Shown here piece after piece: positions 36,101 through 49,065 of a stretch of 64,000 nt of DNA. This stretch comes from Panulirus ornatus (Eukaryota > Arthropoda > Malacostraca > Decapoda > Palinuridae), in the NCBI RefSeq assembly GCF_036320965.1, contig NC_092226.1:18556002-18620001 (forward strand), read 5' to 3'. The position numbers were made by a program, and so were the translations under genes. The notes under the pieces were generated by a model. The model searched no databases. It was given only the letters and a program-made list of their open reading frames with translations, and was not told the DNA's origin. How positions within the stretch are numbered: position 1 is the first letter of the stretch; each line of letters opens with the position of its first letter.

Positions 36101-37165
36101 TTCAACATAGATAATTTTATGTATGTCGAATACGAATCTGTGGTCAAAATGAAAAAAAATCCTATAATCAGTCGAGTAATTAGCATTTACATTTTATCAT
36201 AATTAGCCCAGGATCTAATCAAACGGCCAGTATTATGAATTACAGACTTTTGACTCCAAATACTTAAATACCATATAAAATTACATCTATACACTGATTT
36301 TTATTAAAATCTGAGGAAGTTGAAAATCTGAGAAAAAAAAAAATGCAAGGCTAGAGCCCTGGATTTTTCTTTTCTTGAAAGATAGATTTTCTTGAAATTT
36401 TCTGCATAAATACTTTTATGTATGCTGAGTGCGAAACTTTGGTCAAAATCTAAAAATTAGTATAATTAATTGAGTAATTAGCATTCATATCTTATAATTA
36501 GTGCAGGTGGTAATTAAACAGTTAATATAATGAATTACAGTCTTTTGACTGGAAATACTTAAATACTATATAAAATAACATCTATACACTGATTTTTATT
36601 AGAATCTGAGGAAGTTGAAAATTTGAGCAAAAAAAAAAATGCCAGGCTATATAGCCTTGGATTTTTCTTGATTTTTTGAAAAAAATAGATTTTCTTGAAA
36701 TTTTCAGCATAAATAATTTTCTGTAGGCTGAGTGCGAATCTCTAGTCAAAATCTAAAAATTAGTATAATTACTCGGGTAATTAGCATTTACATTTTATCA
36801 TAATTAGTTCAGGTGCTAATTAAACGGTTAATAATATGAATTACAGTCTTTTGACTCCAAATACTTAAATACCATATAAAATTACATCTATACACTGATT
36901 TTTACTAAAATTTGAGGAAGTTGAAAATCTGACCTAAAAAAATGCAAGGCTATAGCCTAGGATTTTTCTTGATTTTTTTGAAAAAAATAAGTTTTCTTAA
37001 AATTATCAGCATAGATACTTTTATGAATGCTGAAAACGAATCTATGGTCAAAATCAAAAAAATCCTATAATCAGTCGAGTAATTAGCATTTACATTTTAT
37101 CATAATTAGTCTAGGATCTAATTAAACGGTCAGTATTATGAATTACAGACTTTTGACTCCAAATA
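30150..37165. repeat. Large tandem duplication in satellite, copy 1 (about 7.0 kb)
   Basis: Near-identical to 37166-43590. The offset is about 7026 at the left end (30181 against 37207). It is 6397 from 31061 (against 37458) and about 6408-6410 further right (for example 31585/37993 and 35064/41474). The step of 629 bp shows that positions about 30433-31060 have no counterpart in copy 2. Confidence 0.9.
30541..30566. repeat. Expanded perfect palindrome in satellite dyad (26 bp)
   Basis: The AAGGCTAT...ATAGCCTT dyad here has a TTATTATAATAA-type centre and remains a perfect 26-bp palindrome. Confidence 0.9.
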
Positions 37166-40100
37166 CTTAAATACCATATAAAATAACATCTATACACTGA
37201 TTTTTATTAAAATCTGAAAAAGTTAAAAATCTGAGCAAAAAAAAAAAAATGCAAGGCTATAGCCTTGGATTTTTCTTGATTTTTTTTTTTGAAGAAATTC
37301 ATTTTCTTGAATTTTTTCAGCATAAACACTTTTATATATGTTGAATACTAATGTCTGGGGGAAATCTAAAAATTAGTATAACTACTCGAGTAATTAGCAT
37401 TTACATTTCATCATAATTAGTCCAGGTGCTAATTAAACGGTTAATATTATGAATTACAATCTTTTGACTCCACTTGAAAAAATAGATCTTCTTGATATTT
37501 TCAGCATAAATACTTTTATGTATGCTGAGTGCGAATCTTTGGTCAAAATCTAGAAATTAGTATAATTAATCGAGTGACTTATATTTTATATTTTATCATA
37601 ATTTATATTTTATCATAATTAGTGCAGGTGGTAATAAAACGGTTAATATAATGAATTACAGTCTTTTGACTCGAAATACTTAAATACTATATAAAATAAC
37701 ATCTATACACTGATTTTTATTAGAATCTGAGGAAGTTGAAAATCTGAGCAAAAAAATAAAAAAAAAAAAAATGCCAGGCTATAGCCTTGGATTTTTCTTG
37801 ATTTTTTGAAAAATAGATTTTCTTGAAATTTTCAGCATAAATAATTTTCTTTAGGCTGAGTGCGAATCTCTGGTCAAAATCTAAAAACTAGTATAATTGC
37901 TCGAGTAATTAGCATTTACATTTTATCACAATTAGTCCAGGTACTAACTAAATCGTTAATAATATGAATTACAGTCTTTTGACTCCAAATACTTAAATAC
38001 CATATAAAATTACATCTATACACTGATTTTTATTAAAATCTGAGGAAGTTGAAAATCTGAGCACAAAAAATGCCAGGCTATAGCCTTGGATTTTTCTTGA
38101 TTTTTTTGAAAAAATAAATTTTCTTAAAATTTTCAGCATAGATACTTTTATGAATGCTGAAAACGAATCTGTGGTCAAAATCAAAAAAATCCTATAATCA
38201 GTCGAGTAATTAGCATTTACATTTTATCATAATTAGTGTAGGATCTAATTAAACGGTCAGTATCATGAATTACAGACTTTTGACTCCAAATACTTAAATA
38301 CCATATAAAATTACATCTATACACTGATTTTTATCAGAATCTGAGGAAGTTGAAAATATGAGCAAAAAAAATGCCAGGCTATAGCCTTGGATTTTTTTTT
38401 CATTTTTTGAAAGATAAATTTTCTTGAAATTGTCAGCATAGATAATTTTATGTATGACGAATACGAATCTGTGGTCAAAATAAAAAAAATCCTATAATCA
38501 GTCGAGTAATTAGCATTTACATTTTATCATAATTAGTCCAGTCAGTATTATGAATTACAGACTTTTGACTCCAAATACTTAAATACCATATAAAATCATA
38601 TCTATACTCAAATTTTTATTAAAATCTGAGCAAAAAAAAAAAATGCAAGGCTAGAGCCTTGGATTTTTCTTGATTTTTTTGAAAAATAGATTTTCTTGAA
38701 ATTTTCAGCATAAATACTTTTATGTATGCTGAGTGCGAATCTTAGGTCAAAATCTAAAAATTAGTATAATTACTCTAGTAATTAGCATTCATATTTTATC
38801 ATAAGTGCATGTGGTAATTAAACGGTTAATATAATGAATTACAGTCTTTTAACTCCAAATACTTAAATAACATATAAAATTACATCTATACACTGATTTT
38901 TTTGAATCTGAGGAAGTTGAAAACCTGAGCAAAAAAAAAAAAAAAAAATGCCAGGCTAGAGCCTGGGATTTTTCTTGATTTTTTTGAGAAAATAAATTCT
39001 TAAAATTTTAAGCATAGATACTTTTATGTATGATGAAAACGAATCTGTGGTCAAAACAAAAATATCCTATAATCAGTCGAGTAATTAACATATACATTTT
39101 ATCATAATTAGTCTAGGATCTAATTAAACGGTCAGTATTATGAATTACAGACTTTTGACTCCAAATACTTAAATACCATATAAAATTACATCTATACACT
39201 GATTTTTATTAGAATCTGAGGAAGTTGAAATTTGAGCAAAAAAAAAAATGCAAGGCTATATATAGCCTTGGATCTTTCTTGATTTTTTGAAAAAATAGAT
39301 TTTCTTGGAATTTTCCGCATACTTTTATGTATGCTGAAGACTAATGTCTGATCAAAATCTAAAAATTAATATAACTACTCGAGTAATTAGCATTTACATT
39401 TTATCATAATTAGTCCAGGTGCTACTTAAACGGTTAATATTATGAATTACAGTCTTTTGACTCCAAATACTTAAATACCATATAAAATTACATCTATACA
39501 CTGACTTTTATTAGAATCTGAGGAAGTTGAAAATATTAAAAAAAAAAAAAAAAATGCAAGGCTATAGCCTTGGATTTTTCTTGATTTTTTTGAAAAATAA
39601 ATTTTCTTGTAATTTTCAGCATAGATAATTTTATGTATGTCGAATACGAATCTGTGGTCAAAATAAAAAAAATCATATAATCAGTCGAGGAATTAGCATT
39701 TACATTTTATCATAATTAGTCCAGGATCTAATTAAACGTTCAGTATTATGAATTACAGACTTTTCACTCCAAATACTTAAATACCAAATAAAATTACATC
39801 TATACACTGATTTTTATTAAAACCTGAGGAAGTTGAAAATCTGAGCAAAAAAAATGCAAGGCTAGAGCCCTGGCTTTTTCTTCTCTTGAAAAATAGATTT
39901 TTTTGAAATTTTCAGCATAAATACTTTTATGTATGCTGAGTGCGAAACTTTGGTCAAAATCTAAAAATTAGTATAATTAATCGAGTAATTAGCATTCATA
40001 TTTTATCATAATTAGTGCAGGTGGTAATTAAACGGGTAATATAATGAATTACAGTCTTTTGACTCGAAATACTTAAATACTATATAAAATAACATCTATA

Positions 40101-43100
40101 CACTGATCTTTATTAGAATCTGAGGAAGTTGAAAATCTGAGCAAAAAAAATACATTTTTCTTGATTTTTTGAAAAATAGATTTTCTTGAAATTTATAGCA
40201 TAATTTTCTGTAGGCTGAGTGTGAATCTCTGGTCAAAATCTAATTATTAGTATAATTACTCGAGTAATTAGCATTTACATTTTATCATAATTAGTCCAGG
40301 TGCTAATTAAACGCTTAATAATATGAATTACAGTCTTTAACTCCAAATACTTAAATACCATATAGAATTACATCTATACACTGATTTTTTATTAAAATCT
40401 GAGGAAGTTGAAAATCTGAGCTAAAAAATAATGCAAAGCCATAGCCTTGGATTTTTCTTGATGTTTTTGAAAAATGAATTTTCTTAAAATTTTAAGCATA
40501 GATACTTTTATGAATGCTGAAAACGAATCTGTGGTCAAAATAAAAAAAAAATCCTATAATCAGTCGAGTAATTAGTATTTACATTTTATCATAATTAGTC
40601 TAGGATCTAATTAAACGGTCAGTATTATGAATTACAGACTTTTGACTCCAAATACTTAAATACCATATAAAATTATATCTATACACTAATTTTGATTAGA
40701 ATCTGAGGAAGTTGAAAATCTGAGCAAAAAAAATGCAAGGCTATAGCCTTGGATTTTTCTTTATTTTTTGAAAAAAATAGATTTTCTTGAAATTATCAGC
40801 ATAAATAATCTTATGTATGCTTAGTGCGAATCTCTGGTCAAAATCCAAACATTAGTATAATAACTCGATTCATTAGCATTTACATTTTAGCATAATTAGT
40901 CCAGGAGCTAATTAAACGGTTAATATTATAAATTACAGACTTTTGATTCCAAATACTTAAATACCAAATAAAATAACGTTAATACACTGATTTCTATTAG
41001 AATCTGAGGAAGTTGAAAATCTTGATTTTTTTGAAAAAATAAATTTTCTTGAAATTTTCAGCATAGATAATTTTATGTATGCCGAATACGAATCTGTGGT
41101 CAAAATATAAAAAATCCTATAATCAGTCGAGCAATTAGCATTTACATTTTATCATAATCAGTCCAGGATCTAATTAAAGGGTCAGCATTATGAATTACAG
41201 ACTTTTGACTCCAAATACTTAAATACCATATAAAATCATATCTATACTCTGATTTTTATTAAAATATGAGCAAAAAAAAAAAAAAAAATGCAAGGCTAGA
41301 GCCTTGGTTATTTTTTGATTTTCTTGAAAAATAAATTTTCTTTAAATTTTCAACATAAATACTTTTATGTATGCTGAGTGCGAATCTTTGGTCAAAATCT
41401 AGAAATTAGTATAATTACTCGAGTAATTAGCATTTATATTTTATCATAATAAGGGCATGTGGTAATTAAACGGTTAATATAATGAATTACAGTCTTTTGA
41501 CTCCAAATACTTAAATACTATATAAAATAACATCAATACACTGATTTTTATTAGAATCTGAGGAAGTTGAAAATCTGAGCAAAAAACAAAAAAAAAATGC
41601 CAGGACTTGGATTTTTCTTGATTTTTTGAAAAAATAGATTTTCTTGAAATTTTCAGCATAAATAATTTTGTGTAGGCTGAGTGCGAATCTGGTCAAAATC
41701 TAAAAATTAGTATGATTTCTCGAGTAATTAGCATTTACATTTTATCATAATTAGTCCAGGTGCTAATTAAACGGTTAATAATATGAATTACAGTCTTTTG
41801 ACTCCAAATACTTAAATACCATATAAAATTACATCTATACACTGATTTTTATTAAAATCTGAGGAAGTTGAAAGTTTGAGCAAAAAAAATGCTAGGCTAT
41901 AGCCTGGATTTCTCTTGATTTTTTTGAGAAAATAAATTATCTTAAAATTTTCAGCATAGATACTTTTATGTATGCTGATAACGAATCTGTGGTCAAAATA
42001 AAAAAAATCCTATAATCAGTCGAGTAATTAGCATTACCATTTTATCATAATTAGTCTAGGATCTAATTAAACGGTCAGTATTATGAATTACAGACTTTTG
42101 ACTCCAAATACTTAAATACCATATAAAATTACATCTATACACTGATTTTTCTTAAAATCTGAGGAAGCTGAAATCTGAGCAAAAAAAATGCAAGGCTATA
42201 GTATATAGCCTTGGATTTATCTTGATTTTTTGAAAAAATAGATTTTCTTGAAATTTTCCGCATAGATACTTTTCTGTATGCTGAATACTAATGTCTGATC
42301 AAAATCTAAAAATTAATATAACTACTCGAGTAATTAGCATTTACATTTTATCATAAATAGTCCAGGTGCTAATTAAACGGTTAATATTATGAATTACAGT
42401 CTTTTGACTCCAAATACTTAAATACCATATAAAATTACATCTATACACTGATTTTTATTAGAATCTGAGGAAGTTGAAAATCTGAGCAAAAAATAAATTT
42501 TCTTGTAATTTTCAACATAGATAATTTTATGTATGTCGAATACGAATCTGTGGTCAAAATGAAAAAAAATCCTATAATCAGTCGAGTAATTAGCATTTAC
42601 ATTTTATCATAATTAGCCCAGGATCTAATCAAACGGCCAGTATTATGAATTACAGACTTTTGACTCCAAATACTTAAATACCATATAAAATTACATCTAT
42701 ACACTGATTTTTATTAAAATCTGAGGAAGTTGAAAATCTGAGAAAAAAAAAAATGCAAGGCTAGAGCCCTGGATTTTTCTTTTCTTGAAAGATAGATTTT
42801 CTTGAAATTTTCTGCATAAATACTTTTATGTATGCTGAGTGCGAAACTTTGGTCAAAATCTAAAAATTAGTATAATTAATTGAGTAATTAGCATTCATAT
42901 CTTATAATTAGTGCAGGTGGTAATTAAACAGTTAATATAATGAATTACAGTCTTTTGACTGGAAATACTTAAATACTATATAAAATAACATCTATACACT
43001 GATTTTTATTAGAATCTGAGGAAGTTGAAAATTTGAGCAAAAAAAAAAAATGCCAGGCTATATAGCCTTGGATTTTTCTTGATTTTTTGAAAAAAATAGA

Positions 43101-43590
43101 TTTTCTTGAAATTTTCAGCATAAATAATTTTCTGTAGGCTGAGTGCGAATCTCTAGTCAAAATCTAAAAATTAGTATAATTACTCGGGTAATTAGCATTT
43201 ACATTTTATCATAATTAGTTCAGGTGCTAATTAAACGGTTAATAATATGAATTACAGTCTTTTGACTCCAAATACTTAAATACCATATAAAATTACATCT
43301 ATACACTGATTTTTACTAAAATTTGAGGAAGTTGAAAATCTGACCTAAAAAAATGCAAGGCTATAGCCTAGGATTTTTCTTGATTTTTTTGAAAAAAATA
43401 AGTTTTCTTAAAATTATCAGCATAGATACTTTTATGAATGCTGAAAACGAATCTATGGTCAAAATCAAAAAAATCCTATAATCAGTCGAGTAATTAGCAT
43501 TTACATTTTATCATAATTAGTCTAGGATCTAATTAAACGGTCAGTATTATGAATTACAGACTTTTGACTCCAAATACTTAAATACCATAT
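37166..43590. repeat. Large tandem duplication in satellite, copy 2 (about 6.4 kb)
   Basis: The junction with copy 1 falls in the conserved CTTTTGACTCCAAATACTTA block: the left flank is type II (CGGTCAG, as at 43540) and what follows matches position 30150 onward. Only scattered base changes and small indels separate the copies (for example the 4-bp loss near 40200 and the 11-12-bp addition near 37605). Confidence 0.9.
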
Positions 43591-46500
43591 AAAATTACAT
43601 CTATACACTGATATTTATTAAAATCTGAGGAAGTTGAAAATCTAAGCAAAATAAATGCAATGGATTTTTCTTGATTTTTTGAAAAAATAGTTTTTCTTGA
43701 AATTTTCCGCATAGATACTTTTATGTATGCTGAATACTAATGTCTAATCAAAATCTAAAAATTAATATAACTACTCGAGTAATTAGCATTTACATTTTAT
43801 CATAATTAGTCCAGGTGCTAATTAAACGGTTAATATTATGAATTACAGTCTTTTGACTCCAAATACTTAAATACCATATAAAATTACATCTATACACTGA
43901 TTCTTATTAGAATCTGAGGAAGTTGAAAATCTGAGCAAAAAAATGCAAGTCTTGGATTTTTCTTGATTTTTTTGAGAAAACAAATTTTCTTAAAATTTTC
44001 AGCAGAGATACTTTTATGTATGCTGAAAACGAATCTGTGGTCAAAAGAAAAAAATCCTATAATCAGTCGAATATTTAGCATTTACATTTTATCATAATTA
44101 GTCTAGGATCTAATTAAACGGTCAGTATTATGAATTACAGACTTTTGACTCCAAATACTTAAATACCATATAAAATTATATCTATACACTGATTTTGATT
44201 AGAATCTGAGGAAGTTGAAAATCTGAGGAAAAAAAATGCAAGGCTATAGCCTTGGATTTTTCTTTATTTTTTAAAAAAAAATAGATTTTCTTGAAATTAT
44301 CAGCATAAATAAGCTTATGTATGCTGAGTGCGAATCTCTGGTCAAAATCTAAACATTAGTATAATTATTCGATTCATTAGCATTTACATTTTATCATAAT
44401 TAGTCCAGGTGCTAATTAAACGGTTAATATTATAAATTACAGACTTTCGACTCCAAATACCTAAAAACCAAATAAAATAACGTTTTTACACTGATTTTTA
44501 TTAGAATAATAAATAAAATAAAATAACGTTTATACACTGATTTTTATTAGAATCTGAGGAAGTTGAAAATCTGAGCAAAAAAAAAATGCTAGGCTATAGC
44601 CTTGGATTTTTCTTGAATTTTTTGAAAAAATAAATTTTCTTGACATTTTCAGCATAGATAATTTTATGTATGCCGAATACGAATCTGTGGTCAAAATAAA
44701 AAAAATCCTATAATCAGTCGAGCAATTAGCATTTACATTTTATCATAATTAGTCCAGGATCTAATTAAACCGTCATTATTATGAATTATAGACTTTTCAC
44801 TCCAAATACTTAAATACCATATAATATCATATCTATACTCTGATTTTTATTAAAATATGAGCAAAAAAAAAGATGGAAGGCTAGAGTCTTGGATATTTTT
44901 TGATTTTCTTGAAAAATAAATTTTCTTTAAATTTTCAGCATAAATACTTTTATGTATGCTGAGTGCGAATCTTTGGTCAAAATCTAAAAATCAGTATAAT
45001 TACTCGAGTAATTAGCATTTATATTTTATCATAATAAGTGCATGTGGTAATTAAACGGTTAATATAATGAATTACAGTCTTTTGACTCCAAATACTTAAA
45101 TACTATATAAAATAACATCAATAAACTGATTTTTATTAGAATCTGAGGAAGTTGAAAATCTGAGCAAAAAAAAAAAAAAAAAAAGCCAGGCTAGAGCCTT
45201 GTATTTTTCTTGATTTTTTGAAAAAATAGATTTTCTTGAAATTTTCAGCATAAATAATTTTGTGTAGGCTGAGTGCGAATCTCTGGTCAAAATCTAAAAA
45301 TTAGTATAATTTCTCGAGTAATTACCATTTACATTTTATCATAATTAGTCCAGGTGCTAATTAAACGGTTAATAATATGAATTACAGTCTTTTGACTCCA
45401 AATACTTAAATATCACATAAAATTACATCTATACACTGATTTTTATTAAAATCTGAGGAAGTTAAAAATTTGAGCAAAAAAAATGCAAGGCTATAGCCTT
45501 GGATTTTTCTTGATTTTTTTGAGAAAATAAATTATCTCAAAATTTTCAGCATAGATACTTTTATGTATGCTGAAAACGAATCTGTGGTCAAAATAAAAAA
45601 AATCCTATAATCAGCCGAGTAATTAGCATTTACATTTTATCATAATTAGTCTAGGATCTAATTAAACGGTCAGTATTATGAATTACAGACTTTTGACTCC
45701 AAATACTTAAATACAATATAAAATTACATCTATACACTGATTTTTATTAGAACCTGAGGAAGTTGAAATCTGAGCAAAAAAAATGCAATAGCCTTGGATT
45801 TATCTTGATGTTTTGAAAAAATAGATTTTCTTGAAAATTTCCTCATAGATACTTTTATGTATGCTGAATACTAATGCCTGATCAAAATCTAAAAATTAAT
45901 ATAACTTCTCGAGTAATTAGCATTTACATTTTATCATAATTAGTCCAGGTGCTCATTAAACGGTTAATATTATGAATTACAGTCTTTTGACCCCAAATAC
46001 TTAATTACCATATAAAATTACATCTATACACTGACTTTTATGAGAATCTGAGGAAGTTGAAAATCTGAGGAAAAAAAATGCCTTGGATTTTTTTTATTTT
46101 TTTGAAAATAAATTTTCTTAAAATTTTCAGCATAGATACTTTTATGAATGCTGAAGACGAATCTGTGGTCAAAATAAAAAAAATCCAATAATCAGTCGAG
46201 TAATTAGCATTTACATTTTATCATAATTAGTCTAGGATCTAATTAAACGGTCAGTATTATGAATTACAGACTTTTGGCTGCAAATACTTAAATACCATAT
46301 AAAATTACATCTATACACTGATATCTATTAAAATCTGAGGAAGTTGAAAATCTGAGCAAAATAAATGCAATGGATTTTTCTTGATTTTTTGAAAAAATAG
46401 ATTTTCTTGAAATTTGCCGCATAGATACTTTTATGTATGCTGAATACTAATGTCTAATCAAAATCTAAAAATTAATATAACTACTCGAGTAATTAGCATT

Positions 46501-46744
46501 TACATTTTATCATAATTAGTCTAGGTGCTAATTAAACGGTTAATATTATAATTTACAGTCTTTTGACTCCAAATACTTAAAAACCATATAAAATTACATC
46601 TATACACAGATTTTTATTAGAATCTGAGGAAGATGAAAATCTTAGCAAAAAAAAATGCCTTGGACTTTTTTTGATTTTTTTAAGAAAACAAATTTTCTTA
46701 AAATTTTCAGCAGAGATACTTTTGTGTATGCTGAAAACGAATCT

Positions 46745-47252
46745 GTGGTTAAAATAAAAAAAAATCCTATAATCACTCGAGTAATTAGCATTTACATTTT
46801 ATCATAATTAGTCTATGATCTAATTAACCGGTCAGTATTATGAATTACAGACTTTTGACTCCAAATACTTAAATACCATTTAAAATTATATCTATACACT
46901 GATTTTTATTAGAATCTGAGGAAGTTGAAAGTCTGAGCCAAAAAATGCAAGGCTATAGCCTTGGATTTTTCTTTATTTTTTTGAAAAAATAGTTTTTCTT
47001 GAAATTTTCAGCATAAATACTTTTATGTATGCTGAGTGCGAATCTCTCGTCAAAATCTAAACATTAGTGTAATTACTCGATTAATTAGCATTTACATTTT
47101 ATCATAATTAGTCCAGGTGCTAATTAAACGGTTAATATTATAAATTACAGTCTTTTGACTACAAATACTTAAATACCATATAAAATAACGTTTATACACT
47201 GAATTTTATTAGAATATGAGGAAGTTGAAAATCTGAGCAAAAAAATGCAAGG

Positions 47253-47308
<56 letters not shown>

Positions 47309-47975
47309 CCTTGGATTTTTCTTGATATTTTAAAAAAAATTTCTTGAAATCTTCAGCATATATAATTTTATGTATCCCGAATACGAATCTGTGGTCAAAA
47401 AAAAAATCCTATAATCAGTCGAGCAATTAGCATTTACATTTTATAATTAGTCCAGGATCTAATTAAACGGTCAGTATTATGAATTACATACTTTTGACTC
47501 CAAATACTTAAATACCATATAAAATTACATCTATACACTGATTTTCATTAAAATCTGAGGAAGTTGAAAATGTGAGCAAAAAAAAATGCAAGGCTATAGC
47601 CTTGGATTTTTCTTGATTTTTTGAAAAAATAAATTTTCTTAAGATTTTCAGCATAGATACTTTTATGAATGCTGAAAACGAATATGTGGTCAAAATCAAA
47701 AAAATCCTATAATCAGTCGAGTAATTAGCATTTACATTTTATCATAATTAGTCTAGGATCTAATTAAACGGTCAGTATTATGAATTACAGACTTTTGACT
47801 CCAAATACTTAAATACCATATAAAATTACATCTATACACTGATATTTATTAACATCTGAGGAAGTTGAAAATCTGAGCAAAATAAATGCAATGGATTTTT
47901 CTTGATTTTTTGAAAAAATAGATTTTCTTGAAATTTTCCGCATAGATACTTTTATGTATGCTGAATACTAATGTC
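46745..47975. repeat. Four-monomer tandem duplication, copy 1
   Basis: About 1.23-1.24 kb. The type order II-I-II-II is the same as in the next copy. Shared private variants include AATTAACCGGTCAG (46822 and 48051), TAACGTTTATACA and a (TA)n-expanded dyad. Confidence 0.85.
47249..47312. repeat. (TA)n expansion inside satellite palindrome
   Basis: AAGGC, then an uninterrupted TA run, then GCCTT: a 64-bp perfect palindrome at the monomer dyad. Confidence 0.95.
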
Positions 47976-48495
47976 TAATTAAAATAAAAAAAATCCTATA
48001 ATCACTCGAGTAATTAGCATTTACATTTTATCATAATTAGTCTAGGATCTAATTAACCGGTCAGTATTATGAATTACAGACTTTTGACTCCAAATACTTA
48101 AATACCATTTAAAATTATATCTATACACTGATTTTTATTAGAATCTGAGGAAGTTGAAAGTCTGAGCCAAAAAATGCAAAAAATGCCTTGGATTTTTCTT
48201 TATTTTTTTGAAAAAATAGATTTTCTTGAAATTTTCAGCATAAATACTTTTATGTATGCTGAGTGCGAATCTCTCGTCAAAATCTAAACATTAGTGTAAT
48301 TACTCGATTAATTAGCATTTACATTTTATCATAATTAGTCCAGGTGCTAATTAAACGGTTAATATTATAAATTACAGTCTTTTGACTCCAAATACTTAAA
48401 TACCATATAAAATAACGTTTATACATTGAATTTTATTAGAATCTGAGGAAGTTGAAAATCTGAGCAAAAAAATGCAAGGCTATATATATATATAC

Positions 48496-48553
<58 letters not shown>

Positions 48554-49065
48554 TTGGATTTTTCTTGATATTTTAAAAAAAATTTCTTGAAATCTTCAGC
48601 ATAGATAATTTTATGTATCCCGAATACGAATCTGTGGTCAAAAAAAAAATCTTATAATCAGTCGAGCAATTAGCATTTACATTTTATAATTAGTCCAGGA
48701 TCTAATTAAACGGTCAGTATTATGAATTACATACTTTTGACTCCAAATACTTAAATACCATATAAAATTACATCTATACACTGATTTTTATTAAAATCTG
48801 AGGAAGTTGAAAATGTGAGCAAAAAAAAAAATGCAAGGCTATAGCCTTGGATTTTTCTTGATTTTTTGAAAAAAATAAATTTTCTTAAAATTTTCAGCAT
48901 AGATACTTTTATGAATGCTGAAAACGAATATGTGGTCAAAATCAAAAAAATCCTATAATCAGTCGAGTAATTAGCATTTACATTTTATCATAATTAGTCT
49001 AGGATCTAATTAAACGATCAGTATTATGAATTACAGACTTTTGACTCCAAATACTTAAATACCAT
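47976..49065. repeat. Four-monomer tandem duplication, copy 2
   Basis: Repeats copy 1 at an offset of 1229 to 1243. It diverges from copy 1 after about 49060. Its (TA)n run has gained ACAT interruptions and lost the closing half of the dyad. Confidence 0.85.
48476..48556. repeat. (TA)n expansion inside satellite palindrome, interrupted
   Basis: The same dyad in the duplicated monomer. The TA run has two ACAT interruptions and the right arm has decayed from AGCCTT to TCCTT. Confidence 0.9.
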
